From: a virus
Strand: one strand, 5' to 3'
IMG/VR virus record: IMGVR_UViG_3300024255_001421
Coordinates: 1-42,506 of that record
Length of the DNA: 42,506 bases
The position numbers and the translations under genes were made by a program. Shown here one piece after another: positions 26,551 through 33,941 of the stretch. Every line of letters starts with the position of its first letter. Positions within the stretch are counted from its first letter, which is position 1. Below the pieces are notes generated by a model, which saw nothing but the letters and a program-made list of their open reading frames with translations, was not told the origin of the DNA and did not search any database.

Positions 26551-26951
26551 TGGCTAAGAACATTAATAAAATTATAGGCACACCCCAAGCGATTGGTAAG
26601 CGTCTACTTATAACCGAAATGGACTTCGGTGAACAAGTTACAGAAAGCGGTTTAATTATCGCAGGTGACGATGGTAAGACTAGAGGCATTTATCCTCGCT
26701 GGGGTAAAGTATATTCTAAAGGCCCTAGAAATACAGATGAATACGAAGTAGGACAATGGGTATTAGTCGAACACGGTCGTTGGACAAGAGCATTAGATGT
26801 CGAAACACCTGAAGGTGAAATTACATTTCACATGGTAGACGAAGATGGCGTTCTAGGCTATTCAGATGAAAAACCCGGTGGACTACGTATAGGCTCAGAA
26901 TATACAGACGGTCCTGCAACAATTGATCCTGGATCATTTATTACACAATAA
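26550..26951 (+). CDS. GroES/gp31-like co-chaperonin (133 aa)
   Basis: Matches the Cpn10 fold: an opening strand GKRLLITEMDF, a mobile-loop-like stretch (GEQVTESGLIIAGDDGKTRG), then IYPRWGKVYSKGPRN and YEVGQWVLVEHGRW, which correspond to the GxVxxVGxG and VKxGDxVLF strands of GroES. At 133 residues it is longer than GroES (~97) and near T4 gp31 (111), with an extra C-terminal segment (GVLGYSDEKPGGLRIGSEYT). T4 gp31 replaces GroES on GroEL so that the large capsid protein gp23 can fold; the same role is inferred. It sits in a late unit with a conserved hypothetical and MazG. Confidence 0.8.
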   Translation: MAKNINKIIGTPQAIGKRLLITEMDFGEQVTESGLIIAGDDGKTRGIYPRWGKVYSKGPRNTDEYEVGQWVLVEHGRWTRALDVETPEGEITFHMVDEDGVLGYSDEKPGGLRIGSEYTDGPATIDPGSFITQ

Positions 26952-26959
26952 GGTAGAAC

Positions 26960-27313
26960 ATGACAAACGTATTTAGAGACATTGATACATTCGCTGTGGC
27001 TTGTGACCAACCACCAAGTGAAGCAAACTACAAAATGTATCTTGATTTAATTCGAGAAGAAGTAGGCGAACTAGAAGACGCTATTGCGGACAACGACAGA
27101 ATCGAACAGTTAGATGCACTAATTGATATTCTAGTTGTTACACTAGGCGCTGTTCGAGCAGGAGGCTTTAAAGGCCAAGAGGCTTGGACTGAAGTAATGG
27201 ACACAAACTTTGCTAAAATAGATCCAACTACAGGCAAAGTTATCAAACGTGAAGATGGTAAAGTACTAAAACCAGAAGGCTGGAAAGCCCCTGAACTTAC
27301 CAAATTTATCTAA
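26960..27313 (+). CDS. MazG-like nucleotide pyrophosphohydrolase (117 aa)
   Basis: All-alpha NTP-pyrophosphatase pattern: LDLIREEVGELEDAI gives the metal-binding E33-E34-x-x-E37, and LDALIDILVVTLG gives D52 and D56 in the following helix. The C-terminal NFAKIDPTTGKVIKREDGKV then LKPEGWKAPEL is the ending of the phosphoribosyl-ATP pyrophosphohydrolase-like/MazG group found in phages. The family hydrolyses (d)NTPs to monophosphates. In phages it is linked to nucleotide-pool clean-up and possibly to alarmone control; substrate not determinable here. It has an AAGGTAG-type ribosome site nine bases upstream. It is last in the late unit, just before the sigma70 promoter of the next operon. Confidence 0.8.
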   Translation: MTNVFRDIDTFAVACDQPPSEANYKMYLDLIREEVGELEDAIADNDRIEQLDALIDILVVTLGAVRAGGFKGQEAWTEVMDTNFAKIDPTTGKVIKREDGKVLKPEGWKAPELTKFI

Positions 27314-27321
27314 AAAAACAC

Positions 27322-27350
27322 TTGACATATTCCCTTGTAGACGTTATAAT
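27322..27350 (+). promoter_or_regulatory. Consensus sigma70 promoter (TTGACA-N17-TATAAT)
   Basis: TTGACA 27322-27327, 17-base spacer, TATAAT 27345-27350, in the short gap after mazG. A Shine-Dalgarno AAGGAG and ATG (27380) follow. It is a strong host-type promoter, probably early, for the chain of overlapping genes from 27380 to 30939. Confidence 0.85.
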
Positions 27351-27379
27351 ATACATAATAGCGTTTACAAGGAGAATCT

Positions 27380-27544
27380 ATGAGAATACCTAATCAAAGT
27401 TCTGGAATTGGTACAACAGGCCTCACTGGCATTGTTCTATTAATTGCACACATTACAGGGTACATAACAGGATGGGCTTGGCCCTTGCTGTATGTGCTAT
27501 TAATTATTAGCGGCATTGGACAAGAAAACAGGAGTCTAAAATGA
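27380..27544 (+). CDS. Small two-span membrane protein (54 aa)
   Basis: Begins at ATG after AAGGAG, ~25 bases after the predicted transcription start, so it is the first protein of the sigma70-driven operon. MRIPNQSSGIGTTG leads into two hydrophobic stretches (IVLLIAHITGYITG and WPLLYVLLIISGI) separated by WAW, with a short polar tail. Two membrane spans are predicted by eye. Its TGA overlaps the next ATG. No family recognised. Early phage membrane peptides often alter the host envelope, but this is not shown. Confidence 0.65.
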   Translation: MRIPNQSSGIGTTGLTGIVLLIAHITGYITGWAWPLLYVLLIISGIGQENRSLK

Positions 27545-28077
27545 TGCACGGAATGGTTGACTTAGAAACCTTAGACACTAGGCCTAGTTGTGTTGTTCTA
27601 AGTTTAGGTGCAATTAAGTTTGATCCAACAAGTAACACTGAACCACATAGTGAGCTGTATTTTAAAGTTTGCGTAGACGATCAAGATCGTTTGGGCAGAA
27701 CTGTTAGCGATGACACTATTGAATGGTGGAGCAAACAAGATGCAAAAGCACGTGAAGAAGCATTTGATCAAACAGGTGCTATTAGTGTAGAAGAAGCACT
27801 AAAGCGTTTAGCTAAATGGTCTGTTGGTGTTGATACTATTTGGGGTCAAGGTTATGGATTTGATTTAACTATCCTTGAAGATATGTGTAGAAATATTGGT
27901 AAGCCAATACCATGGAACTTTTGGCAAATTAAAGACAGCAGAACATTATTCGGCTGTTGTAAAACTGATCCACGTAAATTGCTAGGACAAAATGATTTAC
28001 ACAATGCACTTGCTGATAGTTATTTCCAAGCAAGAGGCGTTCAATTAGCATACAAAGAGTTAGGACTACTAAAATGA
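27541..28077 (+). CDS. dexA: DexA-like 3'-5' exonuclease, DEDDh type (178 aa)
   Basis: Motifs of the DnaQ/RNase H-like exonucleases are present: HGMVDLETLDT gives ExoI acidic residues D7 and E9, GYGFDLTILEDM gives ExoII D108, and LHNALADSYFQA gives ExoIII H154 and D159, five residues apart as in DEDDh enzymes. The short form and WGQGYGFD context resemble T4 DexA (exonuclease A, 227 aa). The enzyme degrades DNA or RNA from 3' ends with two metal ions; in phages it may degrade host nucleic acid or process ends. The start overlaps the upstream membrane protein (ATGA) and the end overlaps the next gene (ATGA). Confidence 0.75.
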   Translation: MMHGMVDLETLDTRPSCVVLSLGAIKFDPTSNTEPHSELYFKVCVDDQDRLGRTVSDDTIEWWSKQDAKAREEAFDQTGAISVEEALKRLAKWSVGVDTIWGQGYGFDLTILEDMCRNIGKPIPWNFWQIKDSRTLFGCCKTDPRKLLGQNDLHNALADSYFQARGVQLAYKELGLLK

Positions 28078-28247
28078 TGAGCCACAAAGCTAAAGAAGGC
28101 AACATGACTGAAGAACAACTAAAAGCGTATTTAGATAAAGGCGGAAAGGTTACTGTTTGTCCTCCAGGCGCACGTACTGAAAACATCGATTTCAAAGGTG
28201 GCTTCTATGGTAGGAAGCCAACAAAGAAAGAGGAAGAACAACAATGA
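28074..28247 (+). CDS. Small hypothetical protein (57 aa)
   Basis: ATG at 28074 (or 28077) overlaps the exonuclease stop, and its TGA overlaps the clamp loader ATG (ATGA), so it sits translationally coupled between the two. The product opens MMSHKAKEGNMTEEQLKAYL, then DKGGKVTVCPPGARTENIDF and GGFYGRKPTKKEEEQQ. One Cys, a charged tail, no membrane segment. The KGGKVTVCPPGAR stretch resembles small phage proteins with a short beta core. Function unknown. Coupling to gp44 makes a replication-accessory role possible. Confidence 0.6.
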   Translation: MMSHKAKEGNMTEEQLKAYLDKGGKVTVCPPGARTENIDFKGGFYGRKPTKKEEEQQ

Positions 28248-29158
28248 AAGAACTATGGGTTGAAAAGTATCGTCCGAAAACAGTTAATGGTTATGTGTTT
28301 AGAGATGACGCACAGCGTAATCAAGTAAATACATGGATTAAAGAAAAAACTATTCCGCATTTGCTGTTTAGTGGTAATGCAGGTATTGGTAAAACAACAC
28401 TTGCAAAATTATTGTTTAATGAATTAGAAATACAAGATTTAGATATTCTTGAAATAAACGCATCGCGAACAAACTCAGTAGATGATGTGCGTGATAAAAT
28501 TGTAAACTTTGTACAAATGATCCCATTTGGGGACTTTAAGGTTGTGTTACTAGATGAGGCAGACTATCTTAGCCCAAACGCTCAAGCGGCGTTGCGTGGT
28601 GTTATGGAAGAGTATCATACTACTTCTCGTTTCATTCTTACTTGTAACTATCCAAATCGTATTATTCCCGCTTTGCATAGTAGGTGTCAAGGTTTCCACA
28701 TTGCTAAAATTGACCAAACTGAGTTTACAGCTAGAGTTGCTGAAATACTTATTACCGAAGGTGTTACTCCTGATTTGGATACGCTCGATACCTACGTAAA
28801 AGCAACATATCCAGACTTGCGTAAATGTATCAATACTGTACAAATGAATGTACAGGACAACAGTTTGCTAAAGCCCAATGAAGGCGACACTGGCGAAGCT
28901 GATTGGAAACTTGATATGGTCGAACTGTTTAAAGCAGGTAAGATTCAAGAAGCACGTAAAATGCTATGTGGTGCTGTACGTCCAGAGGAAATGGAAGAGA
29001 TCTATCGTTGGTTATATGACAACATTGAGTTGTTCGGATCTGAGGAACAGCAAGATCAAGCCGTGCTAATTATTAAGCAGGGGTTAGTAGATCATACACT
29101 GGTCGTTGACCCGGAGATTAACCTAGCGGCAACGCTAATTAGACTAGGACGACTATGA
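28244..29158 (+). CDS. 44: Sliding clamp loader large subunit (gp44-like, 304 aa)
   Basis: AAA+ ATPase of the RFC/gp44 class. It has the WVEKYRPKTVNGYVF start typical of clamp loaders, Walker A GNAGIGKT (44-51), Walker B with LLDEAD (D104-D107), a sensor-1 region ILTCNYPNRI, and the SRC box (S146-R147-C148) whose Arg is the trans-acting finger. The C-terminal third is a helical collar. Length 304 compares with 319 in T4. It loads the gp45 clamp onto primer-template DNA with gp62. No gp62-like gene follows in this window; instead a 46-aa membrane peptide overlaps its stop. Part of the sigma70-driven operon. Confidence 0.9.
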   Translation: MKELWVEKYRPKTVNGYVFRDDAQRNQVNTWIKEKTIPHLLFSGNAGIGKTTLAKLLFNELEIQDLDILEINASRTNSVDDVRDKIVNFVQMIPFGDFKVVLLDEADYLSPNAQAALRGVMEEYHTTSRFILTCNYPNRIIPALHSRCQGFHIAKIDQTEFTARVAEILITEGVTPDLDTLDTYVKATYPDLRKCINTVQMNVQDNSLLKPNEGDTGEADWKLDMVELFKAGKIQEARKMLCGAVRPEEMEEIYRWLYDNIELFGSEEQQDQAVLIIKQGLVDHTLVVDPEINLAATLIRLGRL

Positions 29159-29295
29159 GTAGTAAAATAAAGAAAGATCTAAAAGCATTAGGTCTAATTG
29201 CAGGAACTAAGAAAACCAACCAAATGATAAAACTAGGAATTATTGGTAGCATAATATTGATAGCAATATTTTTAACCGTTGGAGTAAATGGTTGA
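29155..29295 (+). CDS. Small membrane protein with C-terminal span (46 aa)
   Basis: ATG overlaps the clamp loader stop (ATGA), and its TGA overlaps the TTG start of the ferredoxin (TTGA). The N-terminus is basic ([20 protein letters not shown]), and residues ~25-43 are a single hydrophobic span ([20 protein letters not shown]). This layout predicts a basic cytoplasmic N-terminus with a tail anchor. No family recognised. It is too short for a signal peptide plus mature protein. Confidence 0.6.
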   Translation: MSSKIKKDLKALGLIAGTKKTNQMIKLGIIGSIILIAIFLTVGVNG

Positions 29296-29639
29296 GTTAC
29301 TTAGTAACAGACAACTGTATTAAATGCAAGCACACCACTTGTGTTACAGTCTGTCCAGTTGACTGTTTTTATGAAGCAGACAACTTTTTAGCAATTAATC
29401 CAGATGAATGTATTGATTGCGGCGTATGTGTACCGGAGTGTCCTGCTGAAGCTATTGTAAGTGAATCAGATTTATCTCCGGAACTACGCGAAAAATGGGA
29501 TGAGATTAATCGTAGAGTTTCAGATTGGAACGTTAACATAATTGACGAAAAAGAAGCATTAGCGGATGCTAAGGAATTTGACGGTTATCCAAACAAGTAC
29601 GAAGAATTCGGTATTATACCAATTAAGGATATAACGTGA
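29292..29639 (+). CDS. fdxA: 7Fe ferredoxin, FdxA type (115 aa)
   Basis: TTG start, chosen because it gives the exact FdxA N-terminus ([20 protein letters not shown]) and overlaps the upstream stop. Nine cysteines (9, 12, 17, 21, 25, 40, 43, 46, 50) reproduce the Azotobacter FdI pattern: C9, C17 and C50 would bind a 3Fe-4S cluster, and C21, C40, C43 and C46 a 4Fe-4S cluster. CPVDCFYE and [17 protein letters not shown] are near-textbook. The C-terminal ~60 residues include the family's helix plus a [11 protein letters not shown] ending. It is a small soluble one-electron carrier. A ferredoxin in a phage operon with clamp loader and ThyX is an unusual auxiliary gene; its redox partner is unknown. 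Intact and probably functional. Confidence 0.9.
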   Translation: MSYLVTDNCIKCKHTTCVTVCPVDCFYEADNFLAINPDECIDCGVCVPECPAEAIVSESDLSPELREKWDEINRRVSDWNVNIIDEKEALADAKEFDGYPNKYEEFGIIPIKDIT

Positions 29640-29857
29640 TATCACCATGTATATCTGAGTGTGATAACAACGGAGAATTTTGTCCTGCTTGTGGTCGCAC
29701 AATGGAAGAAAAGTTTGAATGGAAGGGCGGCGCTGATTTAAGTCGCAAGAAACAAATTTTGGAAGACTGCGGAAGCCGTTTACCAAAAAAAGACTTTGAG
29801 TATTGGGAAGAAATGTACGAGCTCAAAGTTGCCGAAAAAACGAGAGAAAAACTATGA
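29636..29857 (+). CDS. DUF1289-type Cys protein (73 aa)
   Basis: GTG start overlaps the ferredoxin TGA (GTGA). The first 28 residues are [20 protein letters not shown] followed by TMEEKFEW, which fits the DUF1289 signature PC-x3-C ... C-x2-CGRT-x2-E ... W, with C5, C9, C16 and C19. DUF1289 is a small bacterial family of unknown function, often predicted to bind a metal or Fe-S cluster. The rest is charged and helical ([20 protein letters not shown]). Direct coupling to a ferredoxin strengthens a metal or Fe-S link, but this is inference. Confidence 0.75.
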   Translation: MISPCISECDNNGEFCPACGRTMEEKFEWKGGADLSRKKQILEDCGSRLPKKDFEYWEEMYELKVAEKTREKL

Positions 29858-30045
29858 CTACACGGAATGAGATAACTGGAGATGAACTACGAAGTAAGAC
29901 TTCTACAGAAAAGTATCGAGACAACTACGACAAAATTTTTGGTAAAAAAGATCAAAAGGTAAAACAACAAGATTTAACAGAGCTTAATGGTGACGGCAAT
30001 AGAGACCGTGGCCGCAATGGAGAGGACCTAACTAACAATGGCTAA
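29854..30045 (+). CDS. Small hydrophilic protein upstream of thyX (63 aa)
   Basis: The ATG at 29854 overlaps the preceding TGA and is preferred to an upstream in-frame start inside the DUF1289 gene. The product reads [20 protein letters not shown], then YRDNYDKIFGKKDQKVKQQD, ending in an Asn/Gly/Arg-rich tail. The ITGD-x-(L/I)-x-(S/T)-K ... Y-x-DN(Y/F)DxIFGKK pattern is a recurrent small phage protein of unknown function. Its C-terminus overlaps the thyX start by eight bases. Probably partly disordered; no Cys. Confidence 0.65.
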   Translation: MTTRNEITGDELRSKTSTEKYRDNYDKIFGKKDQKVKQQDLTELNGDGNRDRGRNGEDLTNNG

Positions 30046-30715
30046 ACTAGTAAGTTACAGCAAAGCAGCACCTGAATTCGAAGCAGAAGGTTTAACAGAC
30101 CTACAAGAACTAATTGCATTTTGTGCAAAGGTATCGAACCCTGCCGCACAGATTAATACAGAAACAAGCGAACGCTTGATTAAGTATTTGATTAAACATG
30201 CACATTGGTCACCACTTGAGATGGTTAACGCTGTTATCGAAATTGAAACTACAAGAGACATTGCACATCAAATTGTGCGGCATCGTAGTTTTGCATTCCA
30301 AGAGTTTAGTCAACGTTATGCTGAACCAGGCGAAATGGGTGAAGTGTTTATCACAAGTGAAGCACGTTTACAGGATAATAAAAACAGACAAAACTCAATT
30401 GAAGTAGACTTGTCAGAAGAAGGCATGGCTGAGCTGGTTGTTAAGTGGGAAGAAATGCAACAGGATGTATGTTATACTGCAGGTAAAGCATATGATTGGG
30501 CTATTGCTAATGGCATTGCTAAAGAAGTAGCACGTAAAGTATTACCCGAAGGTCTTACTAAAACAAGACTGTATATGAACGGTACATTGCGTAGTTGGAT
30601 ACATTATATTGAATTACGTAGTGCAAATGGTACACAAAAGGAACATATGGATGTCGCAAAAGCATGTGCAAAAGTTATTGCTGAGATATTTCCGTTAGCT
30701 GAGGACTTGTGCTAG
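30038..30715 (+). CDS. thyX: FAD-dependent thymidylate synthase ThyX (225 aa)
   Basis: Contains the ThyX signature as RHRSFAFQEFSQRY (R81-Y94), which matches RHR-x7-S-x2-RY, and upstream H-W-SPLEM for substrate/FAD binding. The C-terminal TRLYMNGTLRSWIHYIELR then NGTQKEHMDVA carries the dUMP-binding region. Length 225 is typical. It methylates dUMP to dTMP using methylene-THF with FAD and NADPH, supplying thymidylate for the AT-rich genome. It overlaps the small upstream gene by eight bases and the following gene by seven, and lies in the sigma70 operon two genes after the ferredoxin. Confidence 0.92.
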   Translation: MAKLVSYSKAAPEFEAEGLTDLQELIAFCAKVSNPAAQINTETSERLIKYLIKHAHWSPLEMVNAVIEIETTRDIAHQIVRHRSFAFQEFSQRYAEPGEMGEVFITSEARLQDNKNRQNSIEVDLSEEGMAELVVKWEEMQQDVCYTAGKAYDWAIANGIAKEVARKVLPEGLTKTRLYMNGTLRSWIHYIELRSANGTQKEHMDVAKACAKVIAEIFPLAEDLC

Positions 30716-30939
30716 GGCACAGTTACTACGGCAAAGTTCTTCCAGACCAATTTAAATATGTAAAGAAATTTGCGTGGTCGCCTACTATATCTAATAGTGG
30801 CAAACGTATATGGTTGTCTAACTATTATATTAGACATACATTCTATGACAACAATGGAAGACCCCCTATAAAAGGGCCTAGTTGGGAATGTATCTTTACT
30901 AAGAATGAATACTTACTAATACAAATAAAGGGAGCTTAA
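30709..30939 (+). CDS. Hypothetical protein (76 aa)
   Basis: The GTG at 30709 overlaps the thyX end. The product is rich in Tyr, Trp, Lys and Ile: MLGHSYYGKVLPDQFKYVKK, then FAWSPTISNSGKRIWLSNYY and ending NEYLLIQIKGA. It looks like a small beta-rich soluble protein with no Cys-based motif. Its final codons and stop form the left arm of the terminator hairpin at 30930-30946. No family recognised. Last gene of the operon. Confidence 0.6.
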   Translation: MLGHSYYGKVLPDQFKYVKKFAWSPTISNSGKRIWLSNYYIRHTFYDNNGRPPIKGPSWECIFTKNEYLLIQIKGA

Positions 30940-30946
30940 TGCTCCC
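30930..30946. terminator. Bidirectional terminator between convergent transcription units
   Basis: GGGAGC, TTAAT, GCTCCC form a perfect 6-bp GC-rich stem. The minus strand is followed by TTTATTTGT and the plus strand by CCTATCCTTTT. It lies between the stop of the 76-aa gene (inside the hairpin) and the stop of phoH on the other strand, so it can end both transcripts. Confidence 0.75.
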
Positions 30947-30962
30947 CCTATCCTTTTAACAG

Positions 30963-31685
30963 TTATTCGTCTCCATATATTTGGAGGACCTCTTTAACAG
31001 CCTTATGTCTTTCAATGTCTCCTTGTTCAAACTGGACTATGTCCAAATAAGATACGTTACTTGGTTGCAACAGTTTCATAAAGTTTAATAAACCGTTGTC
31101 CTTGAGCCTATCTGCTTGCGCTAAATCGCCTGTGACAGCCATCATTGAGCCTTCGCCTAGTCTTGTAAGTAACATTTTCATTTGGTTATGTGTAGTATTC
31201 TGCATTTCGTCAGCTAATATAAAACTCCTTTTAAATGTTCGACCTCTCATAAATGCTAAAGGTGCGATTTCGATGATTTGTTCTTCAATCATTCCTTCAA
31301 TTTCTTTAGCACTAAAGTACTCACGTAACACATCAAAAATAGGTCTTGTCCATGGTGCCATTTTTTGTTCTAATGTACCTGGTAAGAATCCTAAATCTTC
31401 GTCTGCTGATACAGCAGGCCTTGTTACGATTATACGATCAATTACTCCATCCTTAAATAGTTTTACAGCAACTTGCACAGCCAAAAGAGTTTTGCCTGTT
31501 CCTGCTGGACCGACGCCAAAGACTATGTCTTTTGTAGGATCTAGCAGTTTTAACACGTATGCTTCTTGATTTCTATTTCTAGGTAGTATTTGTATTTGTT
31601 TTTGTGGTTTTTTGTGGATATTAATGTCTACGACATTTTGAAAGTTGGGATTTGCGTTATTACGCTGTTTCCTTTTTGCTCCCAT
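30963..31685 (-). CDS. phoH: PhoH-like ATPase (240 aa)
   Basis: P-loop ATPase of the PhoH family: Walker A GPAGTGKT (59-66), the family-specific TRPAVSADEDLGFLPG loop, MRGRTFKRSFILADEMQN with the Walker B acidic pair, and GDLAQAD near residue 195. The basic N-terminal ~40 residues are variable. PhoH is one of the commonest marine phage auxiliary genes; links to phosphate stress and RNA metabolism have been proposed, with no settled function. It is the only minus-strand gene in this half of the window, with a strong AGGAGG site and a 5'-UTR hairpin. No Pho box was seen upstream. Confidence 0.9.
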   Translation of the reverse strand: MGAKRKQRNNANPNFQNVVDINIHKKPQKQIQILPRNRNQEAYVLKLLDPTKDIVFGVGPAGTGKTLLAVQVAVKLFKDGVIDRIIVTRPAVSADEDLGFLPGTLEQKMAPWTRPIFDVLREYFSAKEIEGMIEEQIIEIAPLAFMRGRTFKRSFILADEMQNTTHNQMKMLLTRLGEGSMMAVTGDLAQADRLKDNGLLNFMKLLQPSNVSYLDIVQFEQGDIERHKAVKEVLQIYGDE

Positions 31686-31712
31686 TAAGTTTCCTCCTAT
31701 GGAATTTTGTGG

Positions 31713-31732
31713 TGTAGAAAGTATCTTCTACA
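31713..31732 (-). promoter_or_regulatory. Hairpin in the phoH 5' untranslated region
   Basis: TGTAGAA (31713-31719), a 6-base loop AGTATC, then TTCTACA (31726-31732): a perfect 7-bp inverted repeat about 28 bases upstream of the phoH start. It could be an operator or an mRNA hairpin controlling phoH. Its function is not known. Confidence 0.45.
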
Positions 31733-31787
31733 AAAGTATTTACCATTTGGTACGTATCGTAAAACTGTCTGTTATGAATTCAAGTCT

Positions 31788-31795
31788 GATAAATA
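31788..31795 (+). promoter_or_regulatory. Late promoter box GATAAATA
   Basis: 19 bases before ATG at 31815, followed by GCGGAGAG. Serves the 31815-34973 set of virion-like and lysis genes. Confidence 0.75.
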
Positions 31796-31814
31796 AGTAT
31801 AGCGGAGAGTACAG

Positions 31815-32333
31815 ATGCAAGATACTTTAGATTTAATAAAAAACGTAGAAAACATATACAACAGTGACAATGCCTTTCAAGTACTTAAAGACTTTGAAAG
31901 AGTGTTAGATGAACTAGACTTATATGTTTACGAAAATTGGAAAGATGGTGAATTACTATCAGGTCCTAACATAACAAGACATTGGATTGCATGTTCCTTT
32001 ATATGGGACAGAGATCAAATGCCAGATCCTATGGGTGGCAAGAGATTAACAGATTACGATTGTAAAGTATCTTATAAAAAAGATGATATGATTGTACCTC
32101 GTAAAATTAAACAGCCAAGCGATATGCGTTCAGGCACTAAAAAAGGTAAATTAGATAGGAAGCCTATTTGGGTAGTTAACATCGAAATGCCTAAGAGCTT
32201 GTTACAAGACATATATGGTGGTTATAAAGAAACAGTTCTTTCACCAGCAAATGATCAAACTACACAAGCACAACAAGAACCACAACAGGCTGACGTTGAA
32301 GCACAACCAGAAGGCATGGAGGAACTAGCATAA
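31815..32333 (+). CDS. Conserved late hypothetical protein (172 aa)
   Basis: First gene behind the late box. The N-terminal part is helical and acidic (LDLIKNVENIYNSDNAFQVL). The core has WIACSFIWDRDQMPDPMGGK followed by LTDYDCKVSYKKDDMIVPRK, a motif I recognise from hypothetical proteins of T4-like marine phages. A second conserved block is IWVVNIEMPKSLLQDIYGGY. The C-terminus is a Gln/Ala/Glu-rich low-complexity tail. Its stop overlaps the next start (TAATG). The late promoter and coupling suggest a structural or assembly role with the next gene, but no T4 counterpart was identified. Confidence 0.65.
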   Translation: MQDTLDLIKNVENIYNSDNAFQVLKDFERVLDELDLYVYENWKDGELLSGPNITRHWIACSFIWDRDQMPDPMGGKRLTDYDCKVSYKKDDMIVPRKIKQPSDMRSGTKKGKLDRKPIWVVNIEMPKSLLQDIYGGYKETVLSPANDQTTQAQQEPQQADVEAQPEGMEELA

Positions 32334-33052
32334 TGGGATTACTTGCCGCAGATTTAAAAAATATGGTATACGACATATTTGAGATTGACTCATTCAAAAG
32401 TAAAATGGGCGATGACAGAGATATTGTTACACTTGCATTCAGTGTTAGAGAAAAAGAAGCCGCAAAAGACTTAGAAAACTTTTTAGAAAAAGGTTACGAT
32501 TTTGTACTAGATGCAGACGCTACGGCAGGCGAACAATCAGACGGTACATACAAAGTATTTGTTGAAATGGAACGTAATAGTCATATACCAGATCAAATTA
32601 TGGAAATTGCAGACGGTGTTTGTAAACTTGCAGACTGTGAAGGCTTAAAGTATAGATACTATAAAGATTTTAAATCTAAGGATTTATCAACAGATTCTAT
32701 AATTGAAGAAGTTCCTTTAGATAACAATACATATGATATATTAATATCAGAGACTAGTTTAAATAACTATAAAGATTTCTTTAATAAAAGTTATTTAGAA
32801 GAGTCGTTCATGACAGGTGATGTTCTTACACTGAAAAAGGTGTACGCAGACCCAATCCAATTCCAAGTCAAAGACTTCGGCGAAACTGTAGAAACAATAA
32901 AGAACATTACTGAAAGAATCAATACAAATGACTTTGCAGAAGTTATCTTTTTGAGCAAATACCTTGGTGATTATAACATAACTAAGTTTGGTAATAAGTT
33001 TTCACTAGACAACAACGGATCTACACTAGTTGTAGAGAGACTACAAAAGTAG
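32333..33052 (+). CDS. Conserved late hypothetical protein (239 aa)
   Basis: Starts on the upstream stop (TAATG). The N-terminus, MGLLAADLKNMVYDIFEIDS, precedes a regular alpha/beta protein of 239 residues with DIVTLAFSVREKEAAKDLEN and TYKVFVEMERNSHIPDQIME. Acidic throughout, no membrane span, few Cys, ends LVVERLQK. No enzymatic motif. Paired expression with the 172-aa protein suggests a complex. Located just upstream of the endolysin in the late unit. Function unknown. Confidence 0.65.
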   Translation: MGLLAADLKNMVYDIFEIDSFKSKMGDDRDIVTLAFSVREKEAAKDLENFLEKGYDFVLDADATAGEQSDGTYKVFVEMERNSHIPDQIMEIADGVCKLADCEGLKYRYYKDFKSKDLSTDSIIEEVPLDNNTYDILISETSLNNYKDFFNKSYLEESFMTGDVLTLKKVYADPIQFQVKDFGETVETIKNITERINTNDFAEVIFLSKYLGDYNITKFGNKFSLDNNGSTLVVERLQK

Positions 33053-33071
33053 CACAACATTAGGAAGTAAC

Positions 33072-33941
33072 ATGGAATTTGAATTTACTAAAGAACAGCT
33101 TGGAAAAATTATCCCAGGCAACAAAGACGTAGATGCATGGTACGAAGCACTAGTTGCAATTATGCCAAAATACGAAATTACTACAAAAAGACGAGTAGCA
33201 CACTTTTTAAGCCAGTGCGCTCATGAATCAAACAACTTTCGTAGCCTACAAGAAAACTTAAATTATAGTGAAAAAGCACTTAATGCTGTATTTGGTAGAT
33301 ACTTTGGCGCAGCGCCTAAGCGTAATGCAGCCGAGTATGCACGTAATCCTGAAAAGATTGCAAACTACGTATACCAAGATGAATTCCGTAAGTACAAAAT
33401 GGGTAATGTTAATGAAGGTGATGGTTGGTTGTTCCGCGGACGTGGATTAAAACAATTAACAGGCCGTGAAAACTATACACGTTTTGGTGCAAGCATAAAC
33501 ATTAGTGCTGAAGAAGCTGCGGTATATGTAGCAACTCCAAAAGGCGCTGTTGAATCAGCATGCTGGTTTTGGAATGCAAACAAACTAAACACTATTGCTG
33601 ATACAGATGACGTTGTTAAAATGACTAAAAAGATCAACGGTGGAAATATTGGACTAGCCGATCGTCAAACACGTTACTCAAAAGCAATGACAGTACTAGG
33701 TGACCCAGTATCATTAGAAATAGACTTAGGCGATGATGATTTTGAAATAGAAGACATTGGTGTTCTACGTAAAGGTTGCAGAGGCGAAGGTGTTAAATTA
33801 ATGCAAGAAGCATTAGGTATAGGCGCAGACGGTGTATTTGGTCCAGGTACTGAACGTGCATTAAAAGAGTGGCAAAAAGGCAAAGGTCTAGTAGTAGACG
33901 GAATTGCTGGTCCTGCAACACTCGGTGAACTATTAGGATAA
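33072..33941 (+). CDS. GH19-type endolysin with peptidoglycan-binding domain (289 aa)
   Basis: Two domains. Residues ~1-215 are a GH19 chitinase/lysozyme-like glycosidase: FLSQCAHESNNFRSLQENLNYS places catalytic acid E52 and second E61, and FRGRGLKQLTGRENYTRFG is the family's substrate-cleft block; ACWFWNANKLNTIAD follows. Residues ~230-289 (GVLRKGCRGEGVKLMQEALG, then GADGVFGPGTERALKEWQ) are a PG_binding_1 three-helix domain. The enzyme cleaves the glycan strand of murein at the end of infection. No signal peptide, so it depends on a holin. It is preceded by an AGGAAG site, and the spanin pair follows downstream. Confidence 0.88.
   Translation: MEFEFTKEQLGKIIPGNKDVDAWYEALVAIMPKYEITTKRRVAHFLSQCAHESNNFRSLQENLNYSEKALNAVFGRYFGAAPKRNAAEYARNPEKIANYVYQDEFRKYKMGNVNEGDGWLFRGRGLKQLTGRENYTRFGASINISAEEAAVYVATPKGAVESACWFWNANKLNTIADTDDVVKMTKKINGGNIGLADRQTRYSKAMTVLGDPVSLEIDLGDDDFEIEDIGVLRKGCRGEGVKLMQEALGIGADGVFGPGTERALKEWQKGKGLVVDGIAGPATLGELLG

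Noticed and set aside
31096-31569. Plus-strand frame (157 codons) opposite phoH
   Set aside because: phoH carries full motifs on the minus strand; this is its reverse-frame shadow.
31741-31785. Possible Pho box upstream of phoH
   Set aside because: Only a single CTGTCT-like hexamer; no paired CTGTCAT repeats with correct spacing.
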